Shown: positions 24,478 through 33,613, numbered from the stretch's first letter. The stretch is 52,511 nucleotides of DNA from Negativicutes bacterium (GCA_031292035.1 JARLHX010000358.1:1-52511); one strand, 5' to 3'. Translations and numbers: made by a program. The notes: a model not told the origin generated them from the sequence alone.

Positions 24478-26021
24478 TGCGCAACATACTAGGCAGGGAC
24501 ATACCGGAAATCATTAAAGGCTTTAGCGACATTCGGCCCTATACAGGCGCTTTCGCCGCCATCCCGACCGGCCGCATGACCGGTCCGAAGATCGCCGCCG
24601 CCAAGCCCCGTTCGGAAAAACTCCTGAAATCTATGGAGCAGGTGATTGAAGCCACCGGTCTGAAGGATGGCATGACCATCTCTTTTCACCATCATTTCCG
24701 CAACGGCGATTATATCCTGAACACCGTTGTCGATGCCATCGCCCGCAAGGGCATCAAGGGACTGACCCTGGCCCCGAGCTCTCTCAACGACGTCAATGAC
24801 GTCATCATTCCGTTTATTGAAGCAGGGGTCATCACCGCTATTGAAACCAGCGGCGCCCGCGGAAAACTGGGACGTCTCCTGACCAGCGGCAAAATGGCCA
24901 AACCGGCCCTTATTCGCTCCCATGGCGGGCGGGCCAGGGCCATCGAATGCGGCGAACTGAAAATCGACGTCGCCTTCATCGGCGCTCCGGCCTGCGATAC
25001 TTACGGGAACATCAACGGTGTAATGGGACGGTCGGCCTGCGGTTCGATGGGCTACGCCATGGTCGACGCTGCCTACGCCGATAAAGTTGTCGCTATCACC
25101 GACAACCTTTTGCCCTATCCCCTCAATCCCGTCAGCATTCCCCAGAACCAGGTAGACTATATCTTGGCTGTCGACCGGATCGGCGATCCCAAGGGTATCG
25201 CTTCCGGGGCTCTACGGATTTCCCGCGACCCGCGCGAACTCTTAATGGCCGAATACGCTGCCGCGGTCATCGAATACTCCGGCTACTTTAAAGACGGCTA
25301 TTCCCTGCAGCTTGGCAGTGGCGGCGCGTCCTTGGCAACCGCCAAGTTCATGCGGGAGAAAATGCTGGCCCAAAATATTACCTGCAGTTTTGGTCTGGGG
25401 GGCATCACCGCGCCATTTGCCAGCATGCTGGCCGACGGGCTGATCAAAACCGTTTTCGATGTGCAGGATTTTGACCTGCCGTCTATTGAATCACTGCGCG
25501 ACAACCCCAACCATATCGAGGTGTCCGCCTCGCTGTACGCCAATCCCCACAATCGCGGTCCGATCGTCAACCAGCTGGATGTCGCTATTTTGAGCGCCAC
25601 CGAGGTCGACGTCAATTTCAACGTCAATGTCATCACCGACTCTAACGGCGTTATCATGGGAGCCTCAGGCGGTCATCCCGACGCTTCCGCCGGTGCCGCC
25701 ATGTCGATCATTGTGGCGCCGCTGCTCCGCGGCCGGCTGCCAATGGTGCTGGATAAGGTCCACACCATTGTCACCCCGGGTGAGACGGTGGATGTCATCG
25801 TCACCGAGCGCGGCGTGGCTGTAAATCCGCTCCGGACCGATCTTCGGGCCAATCTCAAAGCAGCCAATATTCCCCTGCTGGATATCGAGGAATTGCAGCG
25901 CATCGCTTATCAACTGGCTGGCAAACCGGCCCCCATTCCGGTCACCGATGAAGTGGTGGCGGTGATTGAATACCGTGACGGCACTGTCACCGATGTGGTC
26001 CGCAGGCCGGTGACAATGTAA
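24477..26021 (+). CDS. citF: Citrate lyase alpha subunit (citrate:acetyl-ACP transferase)
   Basis: The 514-aa protein has the length and blocks of CitF: GRDIPEIIKGFSDIRPYTGAF at the N-terminus, SFHHHFRNGDYILN, and the C-terminal half with GASGGHPDASAGAAMSIIVAPL and ERGVAVNPLR. It exchanges the acetyl group on CitD for citrate. Two tandem ATGs (24474 and 24477) follow AAGGGGG; the second has the better spacing of seven bases. The first overlaps the citE stop. A short hairpin AGCGCC/GGCGCT at 26056-26070 lies between citF and the sensor gene and lacks a T run. Confidence 0.95.
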   Translation: MRNILGRDIPEIIKGFSDIRPYTGAFAAIPTGRMTGPKIAAAKPRSEKLLKSMEQVIEATGLKDGMTISFHHHFRNGDYILNTVVDAIARKGIKGLTLAPSSLNDVNDVIIPFIEAGVITAIETSGARGKLGRLLTSGKMAKPALIRSHGGRARAIECGELKIDVAFIGAPACDTYGNINGVMGRSACGSMGYAMVDAAYADKVVAITDNLLPYPLNPVSIPQNQVDYILAVDRIGDPKGIASGALRISRDPRELLMAEYAAAVIEYSGYFKDGYSLQLGSGGASLATAKFMREKMLAQNITCSFGLGGITAPFASMLADGLIKTVFDVQDFDLPSIESLRDNPNHIEVSASLYANPHNRGPIVNQLDVAILSATEVDVNFNVNVITDSNGVIMGASGGHPDASAGAAMSIIVAPLLRGRLPMVLDKVHTIVTPGETVDVIVTERGVAVNPLRTDLRANLKAANIPLLDIEELQRIAYQLAGKPAPIPVTDEVVAVIEYRDGTVTDVVRRPVTM

Positions 26022-26096
26022 GGAAAGGGAGGGTCACCTTGCTGCCAGAAGGAAAAGCGCCACCGGCGCTGAATCTCTAGCAGTGAGGTGACCAAC

Positions 26097-27683
26097 TTGG
26101 GAGTGATGGCCAGGAAAAAAATGTCCCTGCAACACAAAATCATGTTACTTACCATCTCGATGGTTTGTTTTGTCCTGGTCACCGCCGGTATTCTGGTCGG
26201 TCGTCAGGTCATCAACGAGGTCCAGGAGGACACCGCCAAGCGGGCGCTCGATATCGCCCGGATCGTATCTCAGGTGCCTGCAGTGCAGGAAGCCATCCTG
26301 TCTGAAAATCCTTCTGAGGTGCTCCAGCCGCTGGCCGAACGCTGGCGGGTTGCCACCGGCGCTTCGTTTATCGTTATCGCCAATATGGATCAAATCCGAT
26401 TATCGCACACCATCGCCAGCAATGTCGGTACCCCGATGGCTGATCTTTACCGCGAGCCGGTGCTGCATGGCGAGGAATACGTATACACCGGTCAGGGCAG
26501 TCTTGCTCCTTCACTCCGGGCGAACGTGCCTATCTACGACGCGGCAGGCCGCCAGCAGATAGGTTTTGTTTCGGTCGGCTTTTCGCTTGACGACATTTTT
26601 GGCAGAGGTATGGCTGGTGTCAGACAAGTTTTCTACGCGCTTTTGGGGGCCCTGCTCTTGAGTCTGCTTGGCGCTCATTTATTGGCCCGTGATGTGAAAA
26701 AATCGATTTTCGGGTTGGAGCCGCATGAAATTGCGACCCTTTTAAAAGAGCGGATTGCGACCTTCGAAGCCATTCGGGAAGGGATTATTGCCGTGGATGG
26801 CCAAGGGAGCATCCGGTTTCTTAACAGTGAAGCCGCTTCTATTCTGGGGCTGAAGCCGGATGAGGCTACCGGGCTGCGGATTGACAGCATTTTGCTAGAG
26901 TACGCTATGGATGACATCATCTACAAGGGGCAGGCGGTCGCCGACAAAGAATATCGTGTCAATGACATTATTATTTTCGCCAACAGCGTGCCGGTGGTCG
27001 TCGATGGGGCCGTTGTGGGGGCGGTGATCAGTTTTCGTGATCGGACCGAGATTTACCGGCTGGCTGAGGAGATCACCGGCGTTCATCGTCTGGTTGAGGT
27101 GATGCGCGCCCAGTCTCACGAATTCAAAAATAAACTGCACGCAGTGTCGGGTTTGATTCAGCTGGGCCGCTACAGTGAGGCGGTTGATTTTCTTACCGCC
27201 AACTATGCGCCGGACGCCGACACCTTTGAATGGCTGTCGGCAAGGATCAAGGAATCACTGACCTTTGGGCTGCTGCTTGGGAAAATCAGCCGGGCCAAAG
27301 AGCAAGGGGTCGAACTGAGCGTTCTGCCGGAGACCATGCTCAGCGTCCTGCCCAAACATTTTTCCAGCGGCGACATGGTTCTGGTGCTCGGCAATCTGGT
27401 AGAAAATGCTATCGAGGCTGCCGCGTTGAGTGAAGAAAAGCAGGCGGCGGTGGGTGTGGTCAACCAACCGGAGGCGATGGTCATCGTGGTGCGCAATTCC
27501 GGACGCTCGATTGACGCCGAACTGGGGAACAATATCTATCGCCGCGGCGTGACCACCAAAGGGGACGGGCGGGGGTACGGACTGGCCCTGGTCGCGGAAA
27601 AAGTCGCCATGAACAGCGGGACGATCACTTTTCACAATCTCGCTGCCGGTGGTGTCGAGTTTGTCGTCTCTATACCGAATTAG
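26097..27683 (+). CDS. CitA/DcuS-type sensor histidine kinase
   Basis: The protein of about 528 aa has one transmembrane helix near residues 15-35 and an extracytoplasmic PAS sensor (residues ~40-175). A second helix (VFYALLGALLLSLLGAHLLA) follows, then a cytoplasmic PAS domain (LKERIATFEAIREGIIAVDGQG), the phospho-acceptor region SHEFKNKLHAVSGLIQLG, and an ATPase domain ending GRGYGLALVAEKVAMNSG. This is the layout of citrate and C4-dicarboxylate sensors. Placement after citDEF indicates citrate sensing. The start is a TTG at 26097, chosen because GAGGTGA lies five bases upstream; GTG 26088 and ATG 26106 are alternatives. Confidence 0.9.
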   Translation: MGVMARKKMSLQHKIMLLTISMVCFVLVTAGILVGRQVINEVQEDTAKRALDIARIVSQVPAVQEAILSENPSEVLQPLAERWRVATGASFIVIANMDQIRLSHTIASNVGTPMADLYREPVLHGEEYVYTGQGSLAPSLRANVPIYDAAGRQQIGFVSVGFSLDDIFGRGMAGVRQVFYALLGALLLSLLGAHLLARDVKKSIFGLEPHEIATLLKERIATFEAIREGIIAVDGQGSIRFLNSEAASILGLKPDEATGLRIDSILLEYAMDDIIYKGQAVADKEYRVNDIIIFANSVPVVVDGAVVGAVISFRDRTEIYRLAEEITGVHRLVEVMRAQSHEFKNKLHAVSGLIQLGRYSEAVDFLTANYAPDADTFEWLSARIKESLTFGLLLGKISRAKEQGVELSVLPETMLSVLPKHFSSGDMVLVLGNLVENAIEAAALSEEKQAAVGVVNQPEAMVIVVRNSGRSIDAELGNNIYRRGVTTKGDGRGYGLALVAEKVAMNSGTITFHNLAAGGVEFVVSIPN

Positions 27684-27698
27684 CGGCAGGTGTTAAAG

Positions 27699-28376
27699 AT
27701 GAATGCAATCAGAGTGCTTATTGTCGAAGACGACCCCATGGTGGCGGATATTAACAAGAGTTTTACAGAGAATATTGACGGGTTTGCCGTTGTCGGCCTG
27801 GCCAAAAATGGGCAGGAGGCGCTGGAAATGTGTCGTGACCGGCGCCCAGAGCTGATCATCCTCGATGTCTATATGCCTGGCATCGATGGCATGGGGGTGC
27901 TCGCTAACCTGCGTCAGACCGAGACGGCGGTGGATATTATCATGATTACCGCCGCCAGCGACGGAGCGACCATCAACAAGGCCATGCGTATGGGGATCGC
28001 CGGATATATTATCAAACCCTTCAAATTTGAACGCTATCGCTCGGTGTTAGAGTCCTATCGCGATTTTCAGCGCAAAGCCAGCCAGGTATCCAACCTCGAC
28101 CAGGCGGACATTGATAAGGTTTTCGCGGTGAGGCCCGACTACGATCCCCGTGAAATGCCGAAAAATTTCCATGTCCAGACCCTACACTCCATTCTCGACT
28201 TTCTCGCCGCCGCCCGGGAGCCGCTATCGGCGGAGGAGGTGGCGACAGGCACCGGAATCGCCAGGGTAACAGCCCGCCGCTATCTTGAATATCTTGTATC
28301 AGAAGGAAGGTTGCAGATGCTGCTGGATTATGTTGCAGTTGGCCGGCCGGTTCATCGCTTTCGCTTCAAGAACTAG
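27699..28376 (+). CDS. CitB/DcuR-type response regulator
   Basis: The 225-aa protein has a receiver domain (acidic pocket in VEDDPM, phospho-acceptor Asp in LIILDVYMPGIDG, Lys in IIKPFKFERY). Its C-terminal helix-turn-helix (LSAEEVATGTGIARVTARRYLEYLVSEGRLQ) is typical of the CitB/DcuR group. It is the cognate partner of the sensor kinase 15 bp upstream and probably activates citT-citDEF. The start at 27699 follows GGCAGGTG by about seven bases; an in-frame GTG at 27690 lies within that site. Binding to the 21772 palindrome is possible but unproven, since CitB proteins usually bind AT-rich repeats. Confidence 0.9.
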   Translation: MNAIRVLIVEDDPMVADINKSFTENIDGFAVVGLAKNGQEALEMCRDRRPELIILDVYMPGIDGMGVLANLRQTETAVDIIMITAASDGATINKAMRMGIAGYIIKPFKFERYRSVLESYRDFQRKASQVSNLDQADIDKVFAVRPDYDPREMPKNFHVQTLHSILDFLAAAREPLSAEEVATGTGIARVTARRYLEYLVSEGRLQMLLDYVAVGRPVHRFRFKN

Positions 28377-28403
28377 CGTTATTCAAGCAACGAGGTGATA
28401 TCA

Positions 28404-29024
28404 GTGGGATGCTTTGACCTTACCCGAGCTTCGGCCGCCCTGGTCAGCCTGCCCCGCCGGACCAGGCAGCTTTTGGTGGTGGTTCAGGATGGACCAGGAG
28501 TTTTTAAAGCCAAAGTAACGACCTGGGAACTGGCGGGAGGAAGCTGGCAGGCAGCATTTCCGCCGCTGGCTGCTACCATCGGCAGGAACGGCTTTGTCGC
28601 TGCAGAGGAAAAGACCGAGGGGGACGGCTGTACACCGATTGGCGTCTATTCCTTAGGGCTGGCCTTCGGCAGTGAGGCGGCGGCTTCCACGGCGATGCCG
28701 TATCGCCAGACGACCGGGGCTGACTGCTGGATTGACGATCCGGTTTCGCCCCAGTACAACCGCTGGGTCGAGGGGATACCAGCCGGAGTGTCATACGAAC
28801 CGATGCTGCGACCGGACGGATTGTATCGCTATGGCCTGGTTATCGAGTATAACACCGCGCCGGTTGTTGCCGGCAAAGGCAGCGCCATTTTTATGCATCT
28901 TTGGCGGGGGGGCGAACCCACTGCCGGCTGCGTGGCGCTGGCTGAGGAAGATTTGCTGCGGATATTATCTTGGTTGCAGCCGAGCAAACAACCCCTGATC
29001 ATTCTCGGCGGGGAACAAATATAA
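28404..29024 (+). CDS. L,D-transpeptidase (YkuD) family protein
   Basis: The 206-aa protein carries the YkuD catalytic signature HLWRGGEPTAGCVALAEEDL (His near residue 160, Cys near 170), the Cys being the nucleophile that forms 3-3 crosslinks in peptidoglycan. The upstream TPIGVYSLG segment is also typical. There is no signal peptide or lipobox, which is unusual for a wall enzyme and makes export route or function uncertain. The start is a GTG at 28404 with GAGGTGA five bases before it; the GTG at 28395 lies inside that ribosome site. Confidence 0.88.
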   Translation: MGCFDLTRASAALVSLPRRTRQLLVVVQDGPGVFKAKVTTWELAGGSWQAAFPPLAATIGRNGFVAAEEKTEGDGCTPIGVYSLGLAFGSEAAASTAMPYRQTTGADCWIDDPVSPQYNRWVEGIPAGVSYEPMLRPDGLYRYGLVIEYNTAPVVAGKGSAIFMHLWRGGEPTAGCVALAEEDLLRILSWLQPSKQPLIILGGEQI

Positions 29025-29042
29025 AGCCGTGTGAAGCAAGTT

Positions 29043-29090
29043 GCAGTATCTGCAGCCGGTAAACGCCGGACAGATACTGCGCTTTTTATT
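29043..29090 (+). terminator. Intrinsic terminator
   Basis: GCAGTATCTG (29043-29052) pairs with CAGATACTGC (29071-29080), with an inner CCGG/CCGG helix, and is followed by GCTTTTTATT. Confidence 0.8.
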
Positions 29091-29257
29091 CCAACAGTCC
29101 CGCAAGGTTGCTGGATGCTGTAAAAATTGTCCGAATTATGGATAATTTTCAAGAATTAATACAGGAATTTACAGCCTCCATCAAGAAGATTTTAATGACT
29201 GATTTTTCCCGCTGATACGGAATGGACTGCGGAACGCTGAGAGCCGGGGTGATACAA

Positions 29258-30316
29258 GTGCCTTCGCCGATACGAAAGTGTTCCATTAGTGATCTTAGAC
29301 CAGGGATGGTTGTTGCCAAGTTTGTCAGTTCAATCGACGGGTGTATTCTTGTGGAAGAGGATGCGGTTCTAACCCAAAAGCAAATTCAGCATCTGGCAGC
29401 CTGGGGTATTGTATCGATTGAAATAAAGGAGTCCCCTGCAGGCAGTTCACCGGATAAGGCGGCAAGTTACGACCGTTTTGCCAAAAAGCAGTCGGGACTC
29501 ATCAGGACATTGTCCGAGGCTTTCGAAAAAGTGCGGGTTTTTAAGCAGGTTCCAGAAGAACAACTGGTTGAACTTGCCGACCAATCGATGGAGCTGTTGG
29601 TGGATGATGCGGGAGTTTTAGGCTACCTGAGCATTATTCGCGATACCGACGATTACACCTACAGGCACTCAGTCAATGTAGGGATCATCGCCGGACTCTT
29701 GGGCAAATGGCTGGGGGCAGTTGGCGCCGATTTGCGCGAGACGATTCTGACAGGTCTCCTGCACGACATCGGCAAAACCCAGATTCCTTTAACCATCTTG
29801 CATAAGCCGGGAAAACTCGATGCAGAGGAATGGCGCATCATTCGGCAGCACCCGAGCCTGGGGGTTGAACTACTCCGACCGAGCAACCGTTTCTCAGAAG
29901 AGTCCCTGCAGGGAATCCTGCAGCATCATGAAAGGCTCGACGGCAGTGGTTACCAGAGTAAACTGGCCGGATCGGATATCGCTATCCGGGCCAAGATCAT
30001 CGCCTTGGCTGATATCTATGACGCGATGACGTCGACCAGGGTGTACCAGGCCGCCGCTAGCCCCTTTGCCGTACTGGAGGAATTATTCGGTCTGATGTTT
30101 ACCAAATTGGACCAGAAAATGTGCAGCCTGTTTATCGCCAAAGCTAGAGAATCTTTTATCGGCAGTATTGTCCGGCTGTCGGACGGAAGTCAGGCCAAAG
30201 TCATAGCGCTCGACCAAGCGGCTGTGGCCAAGCCCATCTTGAAACTGAAAGCCGGAAACTATATCAATCTAGCGCAGAGGAGTGATTTGAAAATAGTTGA
30301 GATTGTTGCCCTGTGA
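29258..30316 (+). CDS. HD-GYP domain protein (c-di-GMP phosphodiesterase family), variant GYQ
   Basis: The 352-aa protein has an N-terminal DUF3391-like segment (SISDLRPGMVVAKFV). The HD-GYP domain follows, with HSVNVGIIAGLLG, the metal-binding LLHDIGKTQIPLTILHKPGKL and HHERLDGSGYQSKLAGSDI. The signature GYP is GYQ here, so activity on c-di-GMP may be changed even though the metal ligands are kept. The start is a GTG at 29258 after GGGGTGAT; an ATG at 29222 lacks a ribosome site. A related protein is encoded at 36559-37629. Just downstream, at 30369, lies an orphan histidine kinase. Confidence 0.88.
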   Translation: MPSPIRKCSISDLRPGMVVAKFVSSIDGCILVEEDAVLTQKQIQHLAAWGIVSIEIKESPAGSSPDKAASYDRFAKKQSGLIRTLSEAFEKVRVFKQVPEEQLVELADQSMELLVDDAGVLGYLSIIRDTDDYTYRHSVNVGIIAGLLGKWLGAVGADLRETILTGLLHDIGKTQIPLTILHKPGKLDAEEWRIIRQHPSLGVELLRPSNRFSEESLQGILQHHERLDGSGYQSKLAGSDIAIRAKIIALADIYDAMTSTRVYQAAASPFAVLEELFGLMFTKLDQKMCSLFIAKARESFIGSIVRLSDGSQAKVIALDQAAVAKPILKLKAGNYINLAQRSDLKIVEIVAL

Positions 30317-30368
30317 CAGGCATGGAAGGAGAATTGTTTGCTGCAGCTTTCAGGAGATTGTACTTGTC

Positions 30369-31859
30369 ATGAAGGAAGTGTGTTGCTTGGACTCAGTAAT
30401 TCATGAGTATGTCGAGGCTCTTCGCCTTACCGATGAAAAATTTTCGGAAGTTTTTGCAAGTCAATCAGCACAGGTCATTGACGGGACATGTATTAGCCAT
30501 TGTTATGTTTTTGATCATCAGTGCCGCTATTTATTTGCCAGCAATTTCGGCGCCCGGTATTTCGGCCACCGCCCTGCTGATATGGAGGGCAAGCATTGGC
30601 GTGAACTCGGATTTCCTCCTTTGCTCTTCGAGTCATTTGAACGGGACGTTTTGAATGTGTTTGCTACAGGCTCCTCTTTTATCAAAGAACTTCCCATTGT
30701 TTTTCCCACGGTATACGGGCCCCGGTATTTTGACTACATCCTGTATCCGCTCCATAGCCGGGGGGGAGGGGTGGCGGCAGTAGTCTGCACCTTGACCGAC
30801 ATTACCAGGCGAACTCTTATTCAGCTGACCGCCCAACAAAAAGCCCAAGATCTTGATCAATTGGTCGACTTATGTCCTTTGGCCATTTTGGCGATTGATA
30901 CCGATTTGAAATGCACCAATGTCAACAGAGTCTTCATCGACACTTTTTTGCCTGACTATACCAAAGAAGCAATCGTCGGGTTGTCTTTCGTAACCCTAGG
31001 AGACATCATGGGGCTGGATTGCCATCACAGCGCGACACTAAGGGCGCTGGGCGGGCAGGAGATTCGGAACTTTTTGCTTAAACTGCGGGACAAAGAATTA
31101 TTAGTAAACGCCATGCCGATTCGAGACTTCACCGGTGCGATTGTCGGGGCTTTGACCATCGCTCATGATGTCACCGAGTACGAGCGGCTGCGCGCCGAAA
31201 TTTATCGGCTCGACCGTCTTAACCTCATTGGCGAAATGGCTGCCAGCATCGGGCACGAAGTCCGCAATCCCTTGACTTCGGTGCGGGGTTTTCTGCAGCT
31301 GTTTCAAAATAAAAAGGAATACGCCCACCACAAGGAACTTTTCGATATCATTATCGAAGAACTGGATCGGGCTAATTTAATTATTAGCGAGTTTCTCTGG
31401 CTGGCCAAAAATAAAATCATTGATCTTAGCCCCGGATTCCTTGACGAGATCATCTTGAACATATCACCCCTGATTCGGGCCAATGCCATCCGCGAAAGCA
31501 AGGAGTTCCTGCTGGAACTGAGGAAAACGTCGCAAATTCTGATCGACGAAAATGAAATTCGTCAATGCATTTTCAATTTTTCGCGCAACGCCCTGGAAGC
31601 CATGGCAGCTGGAGGCACCCTGACGATATCCACCTATGAGCAGGACGATAAAGTCGTTTTATCAGTCAAGGATACCGGAACAGGGATCCCGCCGGAAATA
31701 GCCGATAAGCTGGGGACTCCCTTTATAACTACAAAGGAAAAAGGAACAGGTCTCGGGCTTCCTATTTGCTATAAAATCGCCGAGCGGCATAAAGCGACAA
31801 TCGAAGTAGAAACCGGCCCGACCGGAACAACTTTCTTTGTTTATTTTCCTCTGCCCTGA
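30369..31859 (+). CDS. PAS-domain sensor histidine kinase (orphan, soluble)
   Basis: The protein of about 496 aa has no membrane helix. Two PAS-like domains (about residues 30-160 and 180-290) precede the dimerisation/phospho-acceptor segment MAASIGHEVRNPLTSVRGFLQLF and an ATPase domain with DTGTGIPPEIADKLGTPFITTKEKGTGLGLPI. No response regulator is adjacent. In Firmicutes, orphan cytoplasmic PAS kinases of this layout often feed Spo0A, so a sporulation kinase is a reasonable inference. The start is ATG 30369 or TTG 30387; the latter has GAAGGAAG about eight bases upstream. The gene ends 53 bp before a large inverted repeat. Confidence 0.9.
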   Translation: MKEVCCLDSVIHEYVEALRLTDEKFSEVFASQSAQVIDGTCISHCYVFDHQCRYLFASNFGARYFGHRPADMEGKHWRELGFPPLLFESFERDVLNVFATGSSFIKELPIVFPTVYGPRYFDYILYPLHSRGGGVAAVVCTLTDITRRTLIQLTAQQKAQDLDQLVDLCPLAILAIDTDLKCTNVNRVFIDTFLPDYTKEAIVGLSFVTLGDIMGLDCHHSATLRALGGQEIRNFLLKLRDKELLVNAMPIRDFTGAIVGALTIAHDVTEYERLRAEIYRLDRLNLIGEMAASIGHEVRNPLTSVRGFLQLFQNKKEYAHHKELFDIIIEELDRANLIISEFLWLAKNKIIDLSPGFLDEIILNISPLIRANAIRESKEFLLELRKTSQILIDENEIRQCIFNFSRNALEAMAAGGTLTISTYEQDDKVVLSVKDTGTGIPPEIADKLGTPFITTKEKGTGLGLPICYKIAERHKATIEVETGPTGTTFFVYFPLP

Positions 31860-31912
31860 GCGAACTGGGGCCTTGCGTAAATCAACAATAAGAATGACGG
31901 GCTACTATTCCA

Positions 31913-31962
31913 GTACAGCGAAAGGCCGGCCTTGTATTTACAAAGCCGGCCTTTCGCTGTAC
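31913..31962. repeat. Large perfect inverted repeat between convergent genes
   Basis: GTACAGCGAAAGGCCGGC (31913-31930) and its exact reverse complement (31945-31962) form an 18-bp stem. The 14-nt interior can add another TTGTA/TACAA helix. It sits between the kinase gene and the stop of the minus-strand formamidase. No T tract follows on either strand, so it may act as a bidirectional terminator, a transcript-protecting hairpin or a binding site. Confidence 0.75.
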
Positions 31963-31965
31963 ATA

Positions 31966-32907
31966 TTATGGCGTAAAAATTGTCTTAGGCATCATGGCGT
32001 GAATGCCCTTGTTGCCGTCCACCAGCTGGGTTACCCGCAAATCTGCGGCGATACTGGAGAGGGAGTAGGCATCAAGCCGGGTCAACCCCTTGTGCTCACT
32101 CAAAAAAGTGACCATATCCCGGAGGGCGATTTTGGCGGCCTCATTCAGGTCAGGATGGAACCCGAAGGTGATCCAATGGGTCGGAGTTTCGGCCAGCGGC
32201 CGGGAAAGGGTCCTGTCCTTGTGAACAACGAACTGGAAGACGGCTTTGTCCACCGCCGTTTCCAGGGCTGTAAGGCAGACTTCGCCGTTCCCTTGGGCCG
32301 CGTGGGCGTCGCCGGTCACAAAAAGCGCCACTGGCACGAATACCGGCAGGTAAAGGGTGGTTCCCGCCACCAGCTCATTGCAGTCGATGTTCCCGCCAAA
32401 TTCGTCCGGCGGAGCGGTCGAATGGCGGCCGGGTTTGCCAGGGGCCACCCCCATGACGCCCATGAAAGGACGGAGCGGAATGGTGATACCTGGGCTGAAG
32501 TCGGTGGTCATGGAAGGCAGATCAAGCACAAAGTCTTTGATCTGTCCATGGGGAAAGTCTTCCGGGAGGGTACCTGCTTTACATTGCTCCGGCAGAATGT
32601 AATTTACAGCATATGGGCGGGGCACCAGCTCCAGGATACGGACCTCCAGCACGTTGCCTGGCGCCGCGCCGCTGATATAGATGGGGCCGGTGAGGGTGTG
32701 GGAGGTGCGTTGCCGATTATAATATTCTTCCCTTATCTTCAAGAGGTCCGCCAGGGTCAGGCCGGGCTGGAGCCTGTCGTCATTCAGCATCTGGGTTGCC
32801 AGCTCGACGGTATCCCCCGAGCTAATAGTCAAAACCGGCGGGACCGAGTTGTCAAAATAGCCGGTAAAGACATTTTCGTCGGTGGCCGGAAGAATATGGG
32901 TCTTCAT
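31966..32907 (-). CDS. Acetamidase/formamidase family protein
   Basis: The 313-aa protein belongs to the FmdA/AmdA family, with VPPVLTISSGDTVELAT near residue 30, TGPIYISGAAPGNVLEVRILEL, GGNIDCNELVAGTTLYLPVFVPVALFVTGDAHAAQGNGEVC and a C-terminal AYSLSSIAADLRVTQLVDGNKGIHAMMPK. These match the metal-dependent beta-fold amidases that hydrolyse formamide, acetamide or related short amides. GAGGAGG lies just before the ATG. It is monocistronic. The true substrate cannot be told from sequence. Confidence 0.92.
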   Translation of the reverse strand: MKTHILPATDENVFTGYFDNSVPPVLTISSGDTVELATQMLNDDRLQPGLTLADLLKIREEYYNRQRTSHTLTGPIYISGAAPGNVLEVRILELVPRPYAVNYILPEQCKAGTLPEDFPHGQIKDFVLDLPSMTTDFSPGITIPLRPFMGVMGVAPGKPGRHSTAPPDEFGGNIDCNELVAGTTLYLPVFVPVALFVTGDAHAAQGNGEVCLTALETAVDKAVFQFVVHKDRTLSRPLAETPTHWITFGFHPDLNEAAKIALRDMVTFLSEHKGLTRLDAYSLSSIAADLRVTQLVDGNKGIHAMMPKTIFTP

Positions 32908-33071
32908 AGAAATCCTCCTCAGGCATCTCGTTTAGCAGATGATTCTCCTTTTTTTAGTTCTCGGAGGAAAAGGAAAATCCCTATCGGCCTTCGAGAACAA
33001 TTCCCGGTGGCCTAGTGACGGCAAAAAGACGGGTTTTAGCGGTTGGGCAGCTTTGCTGGTGGCAGACTGGT

Positions 33072-33099
33072 ACCATCCCGGCCCGATTTTCATAAGTTA
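33072..33099 (+). promoter_or_regulatory. Candidate sigma-K promoter of the coat-like gene
   Basis: ACC (33072-33074), 16 bp, then CATAAGTTA (33091-33099) matches the sigma-K consensus mACm-N16-CATAnnnTA exactly. It lies 29 bp before the ATG. An overlapping TATAAT at 33098-33103 could instead be a sigma-A -10, but no -35 goes with it. Confidence 0.6.
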
Positions 33100-33127
33100 T
33101 AATATATGGTTTGTGGGAGGTTTCGCC

Positions 33128-33589
33128 ATGCCGTTCTGGGCTCGTCCACCCTATCCGGGTTACGGTTATCACTATGTTGCCCCCCGGCCTAAGGGTTATC
33201 CCCCGTACATCCATCCTGCCTATTATTATGTCGATCCGCCGCCGAAGCCCACCCCTCCGGCTCCTTACTATGTTTATACCTATCCGACCTATATTCCGTT
33301 TAACACCAATTACAGCAGCCCGGTTCTGCCGTCAGACTATGCCGATCTTTTAGAAGTGGCGCTGGCCAACAACCTGGCCAAACTCACGACCCGCTTCCAC
33401 TCCTCCCTCGATGAATTGCATCAGCACTATCAAATGCTCCGCAGCGGGCTGGCGGAAATGCCGGGAATCTGCCGGCAGCGCTGTTGGCAGCTCTACCAGC
33501 GCTGTCTGCGATATGCGGCTACCGAAGGACAGCGGCGTTTTTGCCAACAGCTTTACCAGCGCTGTCTGGCGGTGTGCCCACGGCAATGA
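33128..33589 (+). CDS. Pro/Tyr-rich, Cys-rich protein, probable spore coat component
   Basis: The 153-aa protein has a Pro/Tyr-rich first half (PFWARPPYPGYGYHYVAPRP and PPPKPTPPAPYYVYTYPTY). The second half is helical and Cys-rich, with two copies of QLYQRCL (RCWQLYQRCLRYA and FCQQLYQRCLAVC). Such composition is typical of spore coat proteins that become crosslinked through Tyr and Cys. A sigma-K-like promoter lies immediately upstream and GGGAGG precedes the ATG. It is convergent with another gene that also has a sigma-K-like promoter. No family is recognised, so the coat role is inference from composition and promoter. Confidence 0.75.
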   Translation: MPFWARPPYPGYGYHYVAPRPKGYPPYIHPAYYYVDPPPKPTPPAPYYVYTYPTYIPFNTNYSSPVLPSDYADLLEVALANNLAKLTTRFHSSLDELHQHYQMLRSGLAEMPGICRQRCWQLYQRCLRYAATEGQRRFCQQLYQRCLAVCPRQ

Positions 33590-33613
33590 AACATAAGTTG
33601 TCGCAATCGGTCT

